Below, one piece after another: positions 43,400-52,923 of a stretch of 64,000 nt of DNA. The notes beneath the pieces were generated by a model. The model was not told the DNA's origin, did no database searches, and worked only from the letters and a program-made list of their open reading frames with translations. The DNA comes from AP-15 sp963736715 (GTDB taxonomy: Bacteria > Pseudomonadota > Alphaproteobacteria > ATCC43930 > CGMCC-115725): NCBI GenBank assembly GCA_963736715.1, contig CAVTQA010000017.1:31217-95216 (forward strand). Reading direction: 5' to 3'. The first letter of the stretch is position 1. Each line of letters starts with the position of its first letter. The translations under genes were made by a program, and so were the position numbers.

Positions 43400-46012
43400 T
43401 CAGATGACCCCCTCTTCGGCGAGCCGCTCGGTTTCGCTCTGGGTGCGGCCGAGCAGCTCCGTCAGCACCCACATATTGTCCTCGCCATAGCACGGCGCGC
43501 CGCGATTGGTCGGGCCACCGATATAGGGCGGGGTCTTGCTGAACTTCACCGGCAGTTCATAGATCGGCCAGGTGCCGATCTTGGTGCCGGTGACTTCGGT
43601 CAACCAGTTGAGGTGCTTCAGTTGCGGGTCCGTGTCGACGCGATCCTCGGCGTTCTGGCACACCCCCGCCGGCACTCCGGCCGTCTGCAATTTCATCATG
43701 CAATCCCAGCGGTCTCGGGTTCGGGTCCAGGCCTCGACCGCCGCATCCAGTGAATCCTGATGCTGGAGCCGGTGCTCCAATGACTCGAAACGGCGGTCGT
43801 CGAGCCATTCGCTATGCCCGGCGACCTGCGCCAATGCGCGCCATTCGTCGTCGGTGAAGCACGCAATGGCGATCCAGCGATCCTTGCCTTCACAGCGATA
43901 GGCGCCGTGCGGCGCGGCCGGTTTGTAGGGTGAGCGGTTGCCATACCGGCGGAATTGGCGCTCATTGGCCGACCAGTCGAGGATCGTCGCGCCAGTCAGG
44001 AAAATGCCGGATTCGCATTGCGAGGCGTCGATCCACTGGCCCTCGCCGGTGCGCTCGCGGTGATAGATCGCGCCGAGCAAGGCCAGTGCATACCCGTAGG
44101 CGCCCATCCAGTCGAGGTAGGAATAGCCCCAGCCGACCGGCATCGCCGGCTCCGGCAGGCCCGACATCTCGCCCTGGCCGCCAAACGCCGCCGCGACCGG
44201 GCCGACCGTGCGCATCCGTCCGTAAGTCCCGTGCGCGCCCATGCCCGATTGCTGGATGTAGATTATGTCGGGCCGGATCGACTTAATCACATCGTAACCG
44301 AGCCCCAGCCGCTGTAATACGCCCGGCGAGAACCCCTCGGCCACGACATCGCAGATGCGCACCATTTCCTTGGCGATCTGGAGCCCTTTCGGGTGCCGGA
44401 TATTCAACGAGATGCCTCGCTTGCCGGCATTCTTGTTGTTGAACTGCCCGCCCATATCGGAGTCGCGAACGCCGGGCAGCGGACCGGTCGCGGCATCGCG
44501 CGCGGCGCGGCCGCCGACCGGCGCCATCGCCGCGAGCCGCGTGTCGGGATTGTCCTTCCATTCGACCTTGAAGCTCTCCGCACCCATTGCGGCGAGAAAG
44601 CGCGTGCCGCCGGCGGAGGCGAGAAACCAAGCGAAGTCGAGGATCTTTATCCCCTGCAGCGGAAACGGCTTCTCGTGCAACGCCGAGAGTCGCGGGTTCT
44701 CGACCCGGCGGGGATGCGCCGGCACCATCGGCCGGCGGACCGCCTCGCCGAGCACCGCCGCGGTATCCTCGCCGAGCAGCGGTGCGCGCCGGCCGACCTG
44801 CCAGCTGGTCTTGCTGCTGAGCCATTTGCTGGTCGGGTAGCGGAAGCTGCGGCCGAGCTCCGGGTGCTCGACATCGGCGAAGGTCTTGCGGGTCAGCCAA
44901 TGCTCGTCGAGCGCGTTCTCGTGCGGCTTGCGCAGCGGCGCCCACAGGAGTCCCGCGTCCTGCGCCTCCCGCCACGGCATGTCTTTGTAGGTCCAGGCGC
45001 GCACGAAGCGCTGTACGACGTCGAGCATATGCGCCCGCGCTTCGTCGCTGCCGGCCGTGCCGGGCACCTGACGCGCCCGCAAATCGGCATCCGGCGGCGG
45101 GGGCTGCAGATCGGCCTGGGCCTCGTATTTGCTCAATAGCGGCACGAGGTTCTTCAGGTCGCGCGCGCCCATGCCGTGCGTGATGAACCAGCGCCCGTCC
45201 TTCGTGTGACAAATGCCCGGCGAATGGTTGGGAAATTCGGCGGCATGCCGGTTGGTCAAGCGCCACAGGGGCACCCGCCGCATGACCCAATACATGATGT
45301 CCTGCTCGGGGTTCTTCGACACCGCCTCGTGGATCGCCACCGAGACATCCTGCCCCTCGCCGCTGCGCTCGCGATGGATCAGCGCGGCGATGATGCCGGT
45401 CGCCAATTGCTCGCCGGCGATGTGATAGGCATGCCAGATCTGCGGCGCGATCGGCGGCGTGTCGTATTCGAGGTTGGGGTCGGGATCGTAGCCGCAATTC
45501 ATCATCACGCCGCCGAGCGCGAGATGAATGAGGTCGGAGCCCTTGAAGTCCGCCCACGGTCCGTCATCGCCAAACGGCGTCATCCGCGCGGTCACCAGCG
45601 CGGGGAATCGCGCGTTGAGCGCGGCGCGATCGAGCCCGAGGGCCTCGTTGAGCGCGCCGCAGCTCGCATCGAGCAGGATGTCGGCGCCTCCGAGCAAGCG
45701 TAGCATATCCTCGTGCCCGCTCGGTTGCCGTAAGTCGAGCACGACCGACTTCTTGTTCCGGTTGTAGTTCCAAAAGAACAGCGAGCGTTCGAGACCCGGC
45801 TGGTCTTCGAAGAATGGCCCGATCCGCCTTGTCGCATTGCCTTCCGGCGGCTCGATCTTGATGATTTCGGCGCCGAGCCCGGCCAGCAGCAGCCCAGCAT
45901 ATTCGGCGCGCTCGTCGGCAATCTCGATCACCCTGAGGCCCGCCAGCATTCCAGGTCCGGAATTGCCCATCATTTCACCCGGGCCGGCTGCGATCCCCGC
46001 TTGCTTCGCCAA
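43400..46012 (-). CDS. Tandem-domain CaiB/BaiF CoA-transferase
   Basis: An 870-aa fusion of two class III CoA-transferase domains (about 20-430 and 455-860). Each has the GxKIxD/GLRVIEIAD start, a GADILLDAS/CDVVAEGFSPGVL segment and HRERxGEGQ. The second half keeps the catalytic aspartate in GYSYLDWMGAYGYA; in the first half the aligned residue is tyrosine (WHAYHIAGEQLA), so the N-half looks non-catalytic. It would activate or transfer CoA between carboxylic acids. It is divergent from the DUF35 and thiolase-like genes, supporting an acyl-CoA pathway. Confidence 0.88.
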   Translation of the reverse strand: MAKQAGIAAGPGEMMGNSGPGMLAGLRVIEIADERAEYAGLLLAGLGAEIIKIEPPEGNATRRIGPFFEDQPGLERSLFFWNYNRNKKSVVLDLRQPSGHEDMLRLLGGADILLDASCGALNEALGLDRAALNARFPALVTARMTPFGDDGPWADFKGSDLIHLALGGVMMNCGYDPDPNLEYDTPPIAPQIWHAYHIAGEQLATGIIAALIHRERSGEGQDVSVAIHEAVSKNPEQDIMYWVMRRVPLWRLTNRHAAEFPNHSPGICHTKDGRWFITHGMGARDLKNLVPLLSKYEAQADLQPPPPDADLRARQVPGTAGSDEARAHMLDVVQRFVRAWTYKDMPWREAQDAGLLWAPLRKPHENALDEHWLTRKTFADVEHPELGRSFRYPTSKWLSSKTSWQVGRRAPLLGEDTAAVLGEAVRRPMVPAHPRRVENPRLSALHEKPFPLQGIKILDFAWFLASAGGTRFLAAMGAESFKVEWKDNPDTRLAAMAPVGGRAARDAATGPLPGVRDSDMGGQFNNKNAGKRGISLNIRHPKGLQIAKEMVRICDVVAEGFSPGVLQRLGLGYDVIKSIRPDIIYIQQSGMGAHGTYGRMRTVGPVAAAFGGQGEMSGLPEPAMPVGWGYSYLDWMGAYGYALALLGAIYHRERTGEGQWIDASQCESGIFLTGATILDWSANERQFRRYGNRSPYKPAAPHGAYRCEGKDRWIAIACFTDDEWRALAQVAGHSEWLDDRRFESLEHRLQHQDSLDAAVEAWTRTRDRWDCMMKLQTAGVPAGVCQNAEDRVDTDPQLKHLNWLTEVTGTKIGTWPIYELPVKFSKTPPYIGGPTNRGAPCYGEDNMWVLTELLGRTQSETERLAEEGVI

Positions 46013-46069
46013 GACGTTCTCCCTTCAAATGTCTTCGGGCTCCCCCGTGGAGAGAGGATAATCCCGCCA

Positions 46070-46511
46070 ATGAGCAACTGGAGCAAGGTGACCCGGCCGA
46101 TCCCGGTGCCGAACGAGTGGACGAAGCCGTTCTGGGATGCGGCCAGGCGCGGCGTATCTGGAACTGCAGCGCTGCCAAAGCTGCGGACATTTCCAGCACC
46201 CACCCTATGCGACCTGTACGCAATGTGTGGCTACGGACCTGAAATTCGAACCCGTGCGCGGGGTCGGCACGATCTATGCCTATACGATCATGTATCACAC
46301 CGGCGACAAGCGCTTTGCTTCCGCGGTGCCTTACGCCAGCATCATCGTCGAACTCGACGACGCCCGTGGCGCATTGATGGCCGGCAATTTGCTTGAAGCG
46401 GAATACACCGAGGCGAAGGTCGGGCGGCGCGTCGAGGTCGTCTTCGAGAAGCTGAACGACGAGATCACCTTGCCGCAGTTTCGTCTCGCGGGCATGACTT
46501 CTGCTGACTGA
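46070..46511 (+). pseudogene. DUF35 OB-fold/zinc-ribbon protein, one frameshift
   Basis: About 146 residues: MSNWSKVTRPIPVPNEWTKP and FWDAARRG, then, after one extra base near 46155-46160, LELQRCQSCGHFQHPPYATC followed by the OB fold (GTIYAYTIMYHT, VPYASIIVELDD). The four cysteines C-x2-C and C-x2-C form a zinc ribbon. Such proteins partner with thiolase-like proteins, for example ChsH2 with Ltp2 in steroid side-chain retro-aldol cleavage. A thiolase-like gene follows after the repeat, as expected. The frameshift may be a sequence error. Confidence 0.82.
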
Positions 46512-46546
46512 AAGGGGAATTGCGGATGGCGCATTCTCTTTTTCCC

Positions 46547-46626
46547 CGTCATTCCCGCGAAAGCGGGAATTTAGGGCAAACGCTACGCCGCGCGCCCCTG
46601 GACCCCCGCTTTCGCGGGGGCGACGA
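46547..46626. repeat. Dispersed palindromic repeat (GCGAAAGCGGG type)
   Basis: CGTCATTCCCGCGAAAGCGGGAA on the left and CCCCCGCTTTCGCGGGGGCGACG on the right, in the reverse orientation of the copy at 19561-19640. It separates the DUF35 and thiolase-like genes. Confidence 0.7.
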
Positions 46627-46674
46627 GGACCAAAGTATCAACGCTACGGTTCTGGCTGGTGAGAGGAAGACCGC

Positions 46675-47860
46675 ATGTGGGAGAACCGGTGCAAGGTGGC
46701 GGTCAGCGGCGTGGGCTTTTCCAAGGTTGCCCGCTCGGCCGAGATCCCGCTCGCGGCGCATGCGCTGACGGCGGTCAAGGAGGCGGTTGCGGATTCGGGG
46801 CTGCAGCTGTCCGACATCGACGGTTTGGCCACTTATCCGGAACTGCCGGCGACCGGGCACGCGGAGGTCGACGGCATCTCGATCGTGTCGGTCAACTGCA
46901 TGATGGCGATGCTGAAATTGCCCAATCTCAGCTGGCACATCCAGGTCGGCACCACCAACATCGGCGGCGCCGTGCAGCAGGCGGTCAACGCCCTGCTGGC
47001 AGGCGTGTGCAAATACGCGGTCGTGTGGCGGGCGATGCACAACCCGCGCGGCACCTACCAGAACCTGCCCGGCGCTTATGCGCAGGGCGCCGCGCAGTTC
47101 ACCGCGCCCTACGGCTTTGGCGGCCCAGGGCAAGGCATGGCGGTCGCCTATACGCGCTGGCTCGAGCGGCACAACCAGAACCGCGAGAAGATGGCGACAC
47201 TCGCGATTACGCAGCGCCGCCACACGCAACGCAATCCGCACGCTTACTTCTACGGAACGCCCCTCTCGCGCGAGGACTACCTCAATTCGCGGATGGTGGC
47301 GTATCCGTTTTGTCTGTTCGATTGCGACATCCCGGTGCAGGGAGCGGTCGCCATCGTGCTGACGACGGCCGACCGCGCGCGCGACCTGAAGCCACGACCG
47401 GCCTACCTCGCCGGCTACGGCCAGCGTTTGCATTTCGAGGTGGCAGGCCGCATCGGCAGCCTCGCCGATTACATGGAAGGCGGCCGCAGCTCGGCGAAAC
47501 TGAGCTGGGAGCGCTCCGGGCTTCGGCCCGCAGGACGTCGACGTGGCGCAGATCTACGACGGCTTCTCGGCCTCGGTGATCTACGGCCTCGAATCCTACG
47601 GTTTCTGCAAGGAAGGCGAGGCGCTCGATTTCATCCAGGAGGGGCGCATCGAACTCGACGGCGAATTGCCGCTCAACACCTTTGGCGGCAGTCTCGGCAC
47701 CGGCCGCATCCACGGCCTGTGGCACATCATCGAGGGCGCCCTACAGGCCTCGGGCCGCGCCGGATCACGCCAGGTCCAGGACGCCAACGTCTCCTTCGTG
47801 GGCGCCAGCGCCCCGATCGTGACCGGCACGACCTTCATCTTCGTCGGCGACCCGTATTGA
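46675..47860 (+). pseudogene. Thiolase-like (SCP-x/Ltp2-type) protein, one frameshift
   Basis: About 395 residues of the thiolase superfamily: VAVSGVGFSKVARSAEIPLAAHALTAVKEAV at the N-terminus, DIDGLATYPE, DIPVQGAVAIVLTTADRARDL and GGSLGTGRIHGLWHIIEGALQ. The position of the usual nucleophilic cysteine reads VGTTNIGGAV, so it is a lipid-transfer/retro-aldolase type rather than a true thiolase. An extra G in GGG at 47518-47520 breaks the frame before PQDVDVAQIYDGFS; removing it gives SGFGPQDVDV. It pairs with the upstream DUF35 protein. Confidence 0.83.
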
Positions 47861-47865
47861 TCAAG

Positions 47866-48207
47866 CTAGCGGGCTGGGACGCACGCTCCGTTGTAATAGG
47901 TGTAGCCGTAGTTGCACCTCACGGGCGGCGTGAGCATATTGGCGGTGCCCTGAAGCGCACCGGTAGCGGTGCCAAGCGCGCCGCCCACAACCGCGCCAAC
48001 GGGTCCGCCGCCGCCATAGCCCTGCGCTGCGCCGGCCGCCTCCCCGGATACTGCGCCGGAGACGGGGTTCCCATAACCCGGCGCACCGGCCGGCTGGCAG
48101 ACGCCGTTGGCATAGTAGTAACCCGGCGCACATTGCGCCATCGCCACGCTCGACGTGCCCGCCGCCAGGGCGGCGGCGATTGCAAGAACCTTGAACCTTG
48201 TTGGCAT
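47866..48207 (-). CDS. Glycine-zipper secreted protein A
   Basis: A 113-aa protein with a signal peptide (FKVLAIAAALAAGTSSVAMA), a short cysteine-bearing CAPGYYYANGVCQP segment, a glycine-zipper stretch (SGAVSGEAAGAA, GGPVGAVVGGALGTATGAL) that could insert in or span a membrane, and a second CNYGYTYYNGACVP repeat. GGAGGTAGCG precedes ATG 48207. It is a paralogue of 49263-49559; the similarity extends into the upstream non-coding sequence. The long in-frame extension upstream is rejected because it lacks a signal and runs antisense to the NHL gene. Confidence 0.75.
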   Translation of the reverse strand: MPTRFKVLAIAAALAAGTSSVAMAQCAPGYYYANGVCQPAGAPGYGNPVSGAVSGEAAGAAQGYGGGGPVGAVVGGALGTATGALQGTANMLTPPVRCNYGYTYYNGACVPAR

Positions 48208-48339
48208 CGCTACCTCCGCGAAGTATGCACAAATAGCGGCAGAGCGCCGCCACCGGAGTGCTAACGGTGTAGAATTGAATCGCGTTCCGCGCGGGGCGGA
48301 GCCCCGTTTCTTACATCCTCGTTTTCGGGAGGAAAAAAC

Positions 48340-49212
48340 ATGGCGCAGACTGCTGCAGGCGAATACCTTTACGAGCTGATCCGCGATTTCTGCAAACTGC
48401 CGACAGGGCAAACCTTCGGGCTGGTCAGCCGGGTCGCGGCCGACGCGCAGGACCGGATCTACGTGTTCCAGCGCAAGGACCCGCCTGTTGTCGTCTTCGA
48501 TCGCGACGGCAAGTACCTCGGCGCCTGGGGCAGCGGCGAGGTCATCGACCCGCACGGTCTGAAAATCGTCGGCGACACAGTCTACACGACCGACCGCTCC
48601 AACTCGGTCGCGAAGTCGTTCACCCTCGACGGCAAGGTACTGTTGGAGCTCGGCACGCGCGGCCAGCATTCGGATACCGGCAACGTCACGAACTGGCTGG
48701 CGGAGCGCGCGGCGGGGCCGTTCAACCACCCGACCGAGATGATCGCCCACCCCAACGGCGACCTTTACGTGACCGACGGCTACCGCAACGCCCGCGTGCA
48801 CCGTTTCACGCGCGACGGAAGGCTCGTCAAATCCTGGGGAGAGCCGGGCCAGGGCGCCGGCCAGTTCCACCTGCCGCACAGCATCGCCTTCGACGACGAC
48901 GGCAAGCTCTACGTCGCCGACCGGTCGAACAAGCGCATCCAGATCTTCACACCCGAGGGCGAGTTCCTCGGCCAGTGGACCGGCATGGGCGGCCCCAACG
49001 ACATCACTCGCGGCAAGGACGGCAATTTCTACATCGCCGAGCAGGAAGATGGCAGCAACCCCGCCTATGTGTGCGTCCGCGACGGACGAGGAAATGTGCT
49101 CGCCCGCATGGAGAGCCGCCACGTTCACGGCATCGGCGTCGACTCGCGCGGCGACATCTACGCCGGCCTGACCCAGGACCGCAGCGTCGACAAGTTCGTG
49201 CGGGTGGGCTGA
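48340..49212 (+). CDS. NHL-repeat six-bladed beta-propeller protein
   Basis: A 290-aa propeller with repeated DxDGKxxxxWG and HGLxVDxxGxxYVxD units (VFDRDGKYLGAWGSGE, HPTEMIAHPNGDLYVTDGYRNARVHRF, LPHSIAFDDDGKLYVADRSNKRIQIF). It is similar to peptidylglycine alpha-amidating lyase-like and peptidylamidoglycolate lyase-type proteins. No signal peptide is visible. It sits between the two divergently oriented glycine-zipper paralogues. Function unknown. Confidence 0.82.
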   Translation: MAQTAAGEYLYELIRDFCKLPTGQTFGLVSRVAADAQDRIYVFQRKDPPVVVFDRDGKYLGAWGSGEVIDPHGLKIVGDTVYTTDRSNSVAKSFTLDGKVLLELGTRGQHSDTGNVTNWLAERAAGPFNHPTEMIAHPNGDLYVTDGYRNARVHRFTRDGRLVKSWGEPGQGAGQFHLPHSIAFDDDGKLYVADRSNKRIQIFTPEGEFLGQWTGMGGPNDITRGKDGNFYIAEQEDGSNPAYVCVRDGRGNVLARMESRHVHGIGVDSRGDIYAGLTQDRSVDKFVRVG

Positions 49213-49262
49213 GCAGCGGCTGGGGCTTCGGCCCGGGCCAGGCGCTTCCTGGCCCTTGCGCT

Positions 49263-49559
49263 CTAGTGGCCCGAAATCATGTTGCCGGTGCCGGTAAGGG
49301 CGCCGCCGGCCGTGCCGAGCGCCCCGCCGACGACCGCGCCGACGGGACCGCCGGTTGCAGCTCCGCTTGCGGCGCCGGCAGCCTCCCCGGAGACCGCGCC
49401 AGACACCGGGTTCGAGTACCCCAGGTGCCGCACCGGCTGGCAGACGCGGTTATGATACCTGTAGCCCGGCGCGCAGGGATATTTCGCCATCGCCGCGCTC
49501 GACGTGCCCACCGCCAGAACAGCGGCGACTGCGGCTAAAACCTTCAACCTGGTTCGCAT
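49263..49559 (-). CDS. Glycine-zipper secreted protein B
   Basis: A 98-aa paralogue of 47866-48207: signal peptide (LKVLAAVAAVLAVGTSSAAMA), CAPGYRYHNRVCQP, NPVSGAVSGEAAGAAS and GGPVGAVVGGALGTAGGALTGTGNM, but it lacks the C-terminal CNYGYTYYNGACV repeat. GGAGATAGCG precedes ATG 49559. It is convergent with the NHL gene (50 bp). Confidence 0.75.
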   Translation of the reverse strand: MRTRLKVLAAVAAVLAVGTSSAAMAKYPCAPGYRYHNRVCQPVRHLGYSNPVSGAVSGEAAGAASGAATGGPVGAVVGGALGTAGGALTGTGNMISGH

Positions 49560-49678
49560 CGCTATCTCCACGAAGACTGCAGAAGCCCATGGGAGAGTGA
49601 ACGCTGCACAGTCAAATCGCGTTCCGCGCGTGGCGGTATTGCCCCCGGGACTAGCCCGGGGGACTACGGAAAGGCAGG

Positions 49679-50464
49679 TTACTGCGCGGCGGCGGCCAGC
49701 GGTCGCTCCGCCGCACTCGCCGGCCGGTTTGCTTTGAGGAACGCGCGCACGTGGCGCAGCGCGAGTTGGATCTGCTCCGGGTTCGCCTTCCACGGATAGA
49801 TGCTGACTTGTGCATTGGGCGCGAGATGCGCGCTCTCCAACGCCACCGCGTAGGGGTGGGCCGGCACGTCGTCGGGCAGGACGAGGACCGGCGTCCGGCA
49901 ATTGCTTCACGAAATCGCGCGTCACGGTGAACACGAAATCGGCGTTGGCTGCGGTACATCTTGTTGAGGAACGCGTCGATTTGGGCCATCGTGACGTCGG
50001 GCCGGCGCTCGCACAGCGGTGGCCCCCAGCCCTTGATGTTGTTCTGGTAGAAGAGGTCGGGCATCGTCGGGCGGAAGCCGCTCGGCTGCGCCAGCACCGC
50101 AGCGACCACTCGCCCGGGCGCCCGCTTCAGCAGATTCCAGATGAACGGGCCGCCGATGCAGAAGCCCAACACCATGAACTCGCGGATCCCGAGGTGGTCC
50201 ATCAGGCCGATATGGTCGTCGGTATAGGCGTCCCACGGCCGGTCGATTTCGAGCGGGCCCGAGGACTGGCCGCCATTGGCGTTGCGCAGATCCGCCGACG
50301 ATGACGCGGTACTCGTTCTTGAACTCGTCCATCGGGTTGAAGGGATGGTTCGCGAGGCCTGCGACCGTCGAGTTGAGCCCGCCGCCCGGGATAACCATAA
50401 GCGGGAAGCCGGAGCCGACCTCTTCGTAATGGATGCGGACGTCGCCTTTTTCGTAGAACGGCAT
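49679..50464 (-). pseudogene. Alpha/beta hydrolase, three frameshifts
   Basis: A close paralogue of the intact gene at 59384-60145. From ATG 50464: MPFYEKGDVRIHYEEVGSGF, then one extra base near 50292 before DLRNANGGQSSGPLEIDRPW, one near 49946 before NADFVFTVTRDFVK, and one near 49900 before NCRTPVLVLPDD and PAHPYAVALES to the AAAAQ end. The nucleophile elbow is LGFCIGGPF (cysteine). Each shift is a +1 insertion and the three together restore the original frame, with no stops or substitutions that look like decay. Confidence 0.82.
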
Positions 50465-50654
50465 TGGGGGGTTCTCCTTCGTGGGGCGGATATTGGCGGA
50501 ATGCGCTTCCGCTCTTTCGCTCTTCCGCCCTACAGTACTGCATCCCTTGGGTAATGCATCACCAAATCCCCATCTAGATACCGGGGAACCGCTCGCGAGC
50601 AGTGGCCGTCCGAGACAGAGTCCGAGGCCGCGCTCCAGATTGCAGGAGGCAGCC

Positions 50655-51089
50655 ATGTTTATTTCCGATGTCTTGCGGACCAAGGGCCATCACGTTGAGA
50701 GGATACACCCCGCGGATAGCGTGGAGCTTGCGGTCCGCAAGCTCGCTGAGCACCGCATCGGCGCCCTCGTGGTGGAGGATCGGTGGATGAAGCCGGTCGG
50801 CATCTTTTCGGAGCGGGACTTCATCAAGGCGATAGCCCGTGACGGCGCCGCCGTGCTTGGCTTTGAGGTCCAACAACTGATGTCGACGCCTGTCCTCACT
50901 TGCCGCCCCTCCGATCGCATCGATGCCGTGCTTGCGACAATGACGACAGCGCGAATCCGTCACTTCCCGGTGATCGAGGGCAGCGAGCTGAAGGGCATCG
51001 TCAGCATCGGCGACCTGGTGAAGCATCGCCTCGACGAAAAGGAACTGGAAGCGAGCGTTCTTCGCGATATCTCGCGCATGCGCGCCTGA
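50655..51089 (+). CDS. Two-CBS-domain protein
   Basis: A 144-aa protein with two CBS repeats (MFISDVLRTKGHHVERIHPADSVELAVRKL then GALVVEDRWMKPVGIFSERDFIKA; VQQLMSTPVLTCRPSDRIDAVLATM then RHFPVIEGSELKGIVSIGDLVKHRL). CBS pairs bind adenine nucleotides and regulate partner proteins. The start at 50655 follows AGGAGG. A partner is not evident; a GMC oxidoreductase gene follows after 73 bp. Confidence 0.9.
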   Translation: MFISDVLRTKGHHVERIHPADSVELAVRKLAEHRIGALVVEDRWMKPVGIFSERDFIKAIARDGAAVLGFEVQQLMSTPVLTCRPSDRIDAVLATMTTARIRHFPVIEGSELKGIVSIGDLVKHRLDEKELEASVLRDISRMRA

Positions 51090-51162
51090 GCGGCACCGTT
51101 GCTCCGCTGGCATTCTCGTAACTAAACTGTACGCGAACAAGCAGCCGGAGGGAGCGCGGAAG

Positions 51163-52783
51163 ATGCAGGCGGATTACATCATCATCGGGGCGGGCTCGGC
51201 CGGCTGCGTGCTGGCCAACCGGCTGACCGAGGATCCCCGAACGAAAGTCTTGCTGATCGAGGCGGGCGGGCGCGACTGGAACCCGCTGATCCATATCCCG
51301 GCCGGGTTCTTCAAGATGCTCGACCACGATACCCTGACGTGGAAGTTCCGCGCCGAGCCCGATCCCGGCACCAACGGCCGCGCGATCGTCTACACCCGCG
51401 GCCGGGTGATCGGCGGGTCCTCGTCGATCAACGGCCTGATCTACATCCGCGGCCAACCCGAGGATTACGACCACTGGGCGCAGCTCGGCAATCGCGGCTG
51501 GTCGTGGGACGATTGCCTGCCCTATTTCCGCAAGGCCGAGCGCTGGGAGGGCGAGGGCAGCGAGGCGCGCGGCAAGGAGGGGCCGCTCTTCACCTCGAAG
51601 ACCGACCGGCCGGCGATCTGCGCGACCGTGCTCGAGGCCGGCAAGGAGATCGGGCTCGAATACCGCGAGGACCTCAACGACCTGCCGCCGGGCCATAAAG
51701 ACTGCATCGGCTGGTGCCAGCAGACCCGCGGCGGCCGCCGCCGCGCCTCGACCGCCCGCACCTACCTGCACCCGGCATTGAAGCGGCCGAACCTGCAGCT
51801 CGTCACGGGCGCGCTGGTGCACCGCGTCCTGTTCGACGGCAAGCGCGCGACCGGCGTCGAGTTCTCGCGCGAGCGGGCGCGTCGAGCGGGCCGATGCGGC
51901 GCGCGAGGTGATCCTGTCGGCGGGCGCGATCGGCTCGCCGCACATCCTGCAATTGTCGGGGGTCGGCGACCCCGAGCATCTCGGCGAAGATCGGCGTCCC
52001 GGTCGTGCATGAATTGCGCGGCGTCGGCAAGAACATGCAGGACCACTATGTCGCGCGCGTCTCCTACCCGGTCGTCGGCGCGCAGACCGCCAATGAGCGC
52101 TCGCGCGGCCTGCCGCTTGGCCGGCGAGGTCATGCGCTGGCTCTTCACCGGCAAAGGCATGCTGACCTACAGCCCGTCGATCGTCGCCGCCTCGGTCAAG
52201 GTATTGGAGGAGTCGGCGACCCCCGATATGCAATGCACCTTCGCGCCGGGCAGCTTCAAGAACGGCCAGATCGGCGAACTCGAGGAGACGCCCGGGCCTC
52301 AGCGCCGGCGCCTGGCAGATGCGGCCCCTGTCGCGCGGCTATGTCGAGGCCAAATCGAACCGGCCCGGCGACGCGCCGGCGATCAACCCGCGCTACCTGT
52401 CGGAGGAAAGCGACCGGCGCGCGATCATCGGCGGCTTGCGCTTGGCGCGGCGGCATCTTCGCCGCCCCCGCACTTGCAGCGCTTCGTCCGCGAAGAAACC
52501 CTGCCCGGCGCCGCAAGTCCAGACCGACGACGAACTGCTCGACTACGCGCGGCGCAACGGCGGCACCTGCTATCACGCCAGCTGCACCTGCCTGATGGGC
52601 TCGCACCCGATGAGCGTCGTCGACAGCGAATTGCGCGTGCACGGGCTCGAGGGGCTCCGCGTCATCGACGCCTCGGTAATGCCGGCCGTCACCTCGACCA
52701 ACACCAACGCGCCGACGATCATGATCGCCGAGAAGGGCGCAGCAATGATCAAAGGCACCGGTCGGCAAAGACTGGCGGCTTAG
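51163..52783 (+). pseudogene. GMC-family oxidoreductase, seven frameshifts
   Basis: A choline dehydrogenase/alcohol oxidase-like flavoenzyme of about 535 residues. FAD motif IIIGAGSAGCVLANRL at 6-21, GRVIGGSSSINGLIYIRGQPEDYD, the C-terminal YHASCTCLMGS active-site histidine region and VMPAVTSTNTNAPTIMIAEKGA are all present. Single extra bases occur near 51878, 51987, 52115, 52295, 52454, 52475 and 52510; removing each restores a continuous, conserved protein. The 3' half is duplicated as decayed fragments at 55117-55625 and 56333-56597. Decay and sequence error both remain possible. Confidence 0.85.
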
Positions 52784-52923
52784 CGAAGGCGAGCGCGGGG
52801 GTTGATCTGTCGGATCCGCATTGCCCGGCGGCGCTCCACTCGACGGAAAACCCTCGTCGCTTATTGGGAAGCAACTCGCCGAGGCGGACAATTGCCTCTA
52901 TCGCAGCTCTTGAGGGGACCTCA

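Noticed and set aside
43239..43493. A minus-strand frame containing ALDPQLLQGYILGAPS
   Set aside because: It looks protein-like but overlaps the end of the CoA-transferase gene, has no convincing start, and I could not tie it to a family.
48340..49128. Upstream extension of glycine-zipper protein A to 420 residues
   Set aside because: The extension is antisense to the NHL gene and would bury the clear signal peptide that begins at 48207 with a good ribosome-binding site.
51163..52783. Programmed +1 frameshifting as explanation for the GMC gene
   Set aside because: Seven shifts in one gene without a shared slippery motif or stop context argue for sequence error or decay, not programmed recoding.
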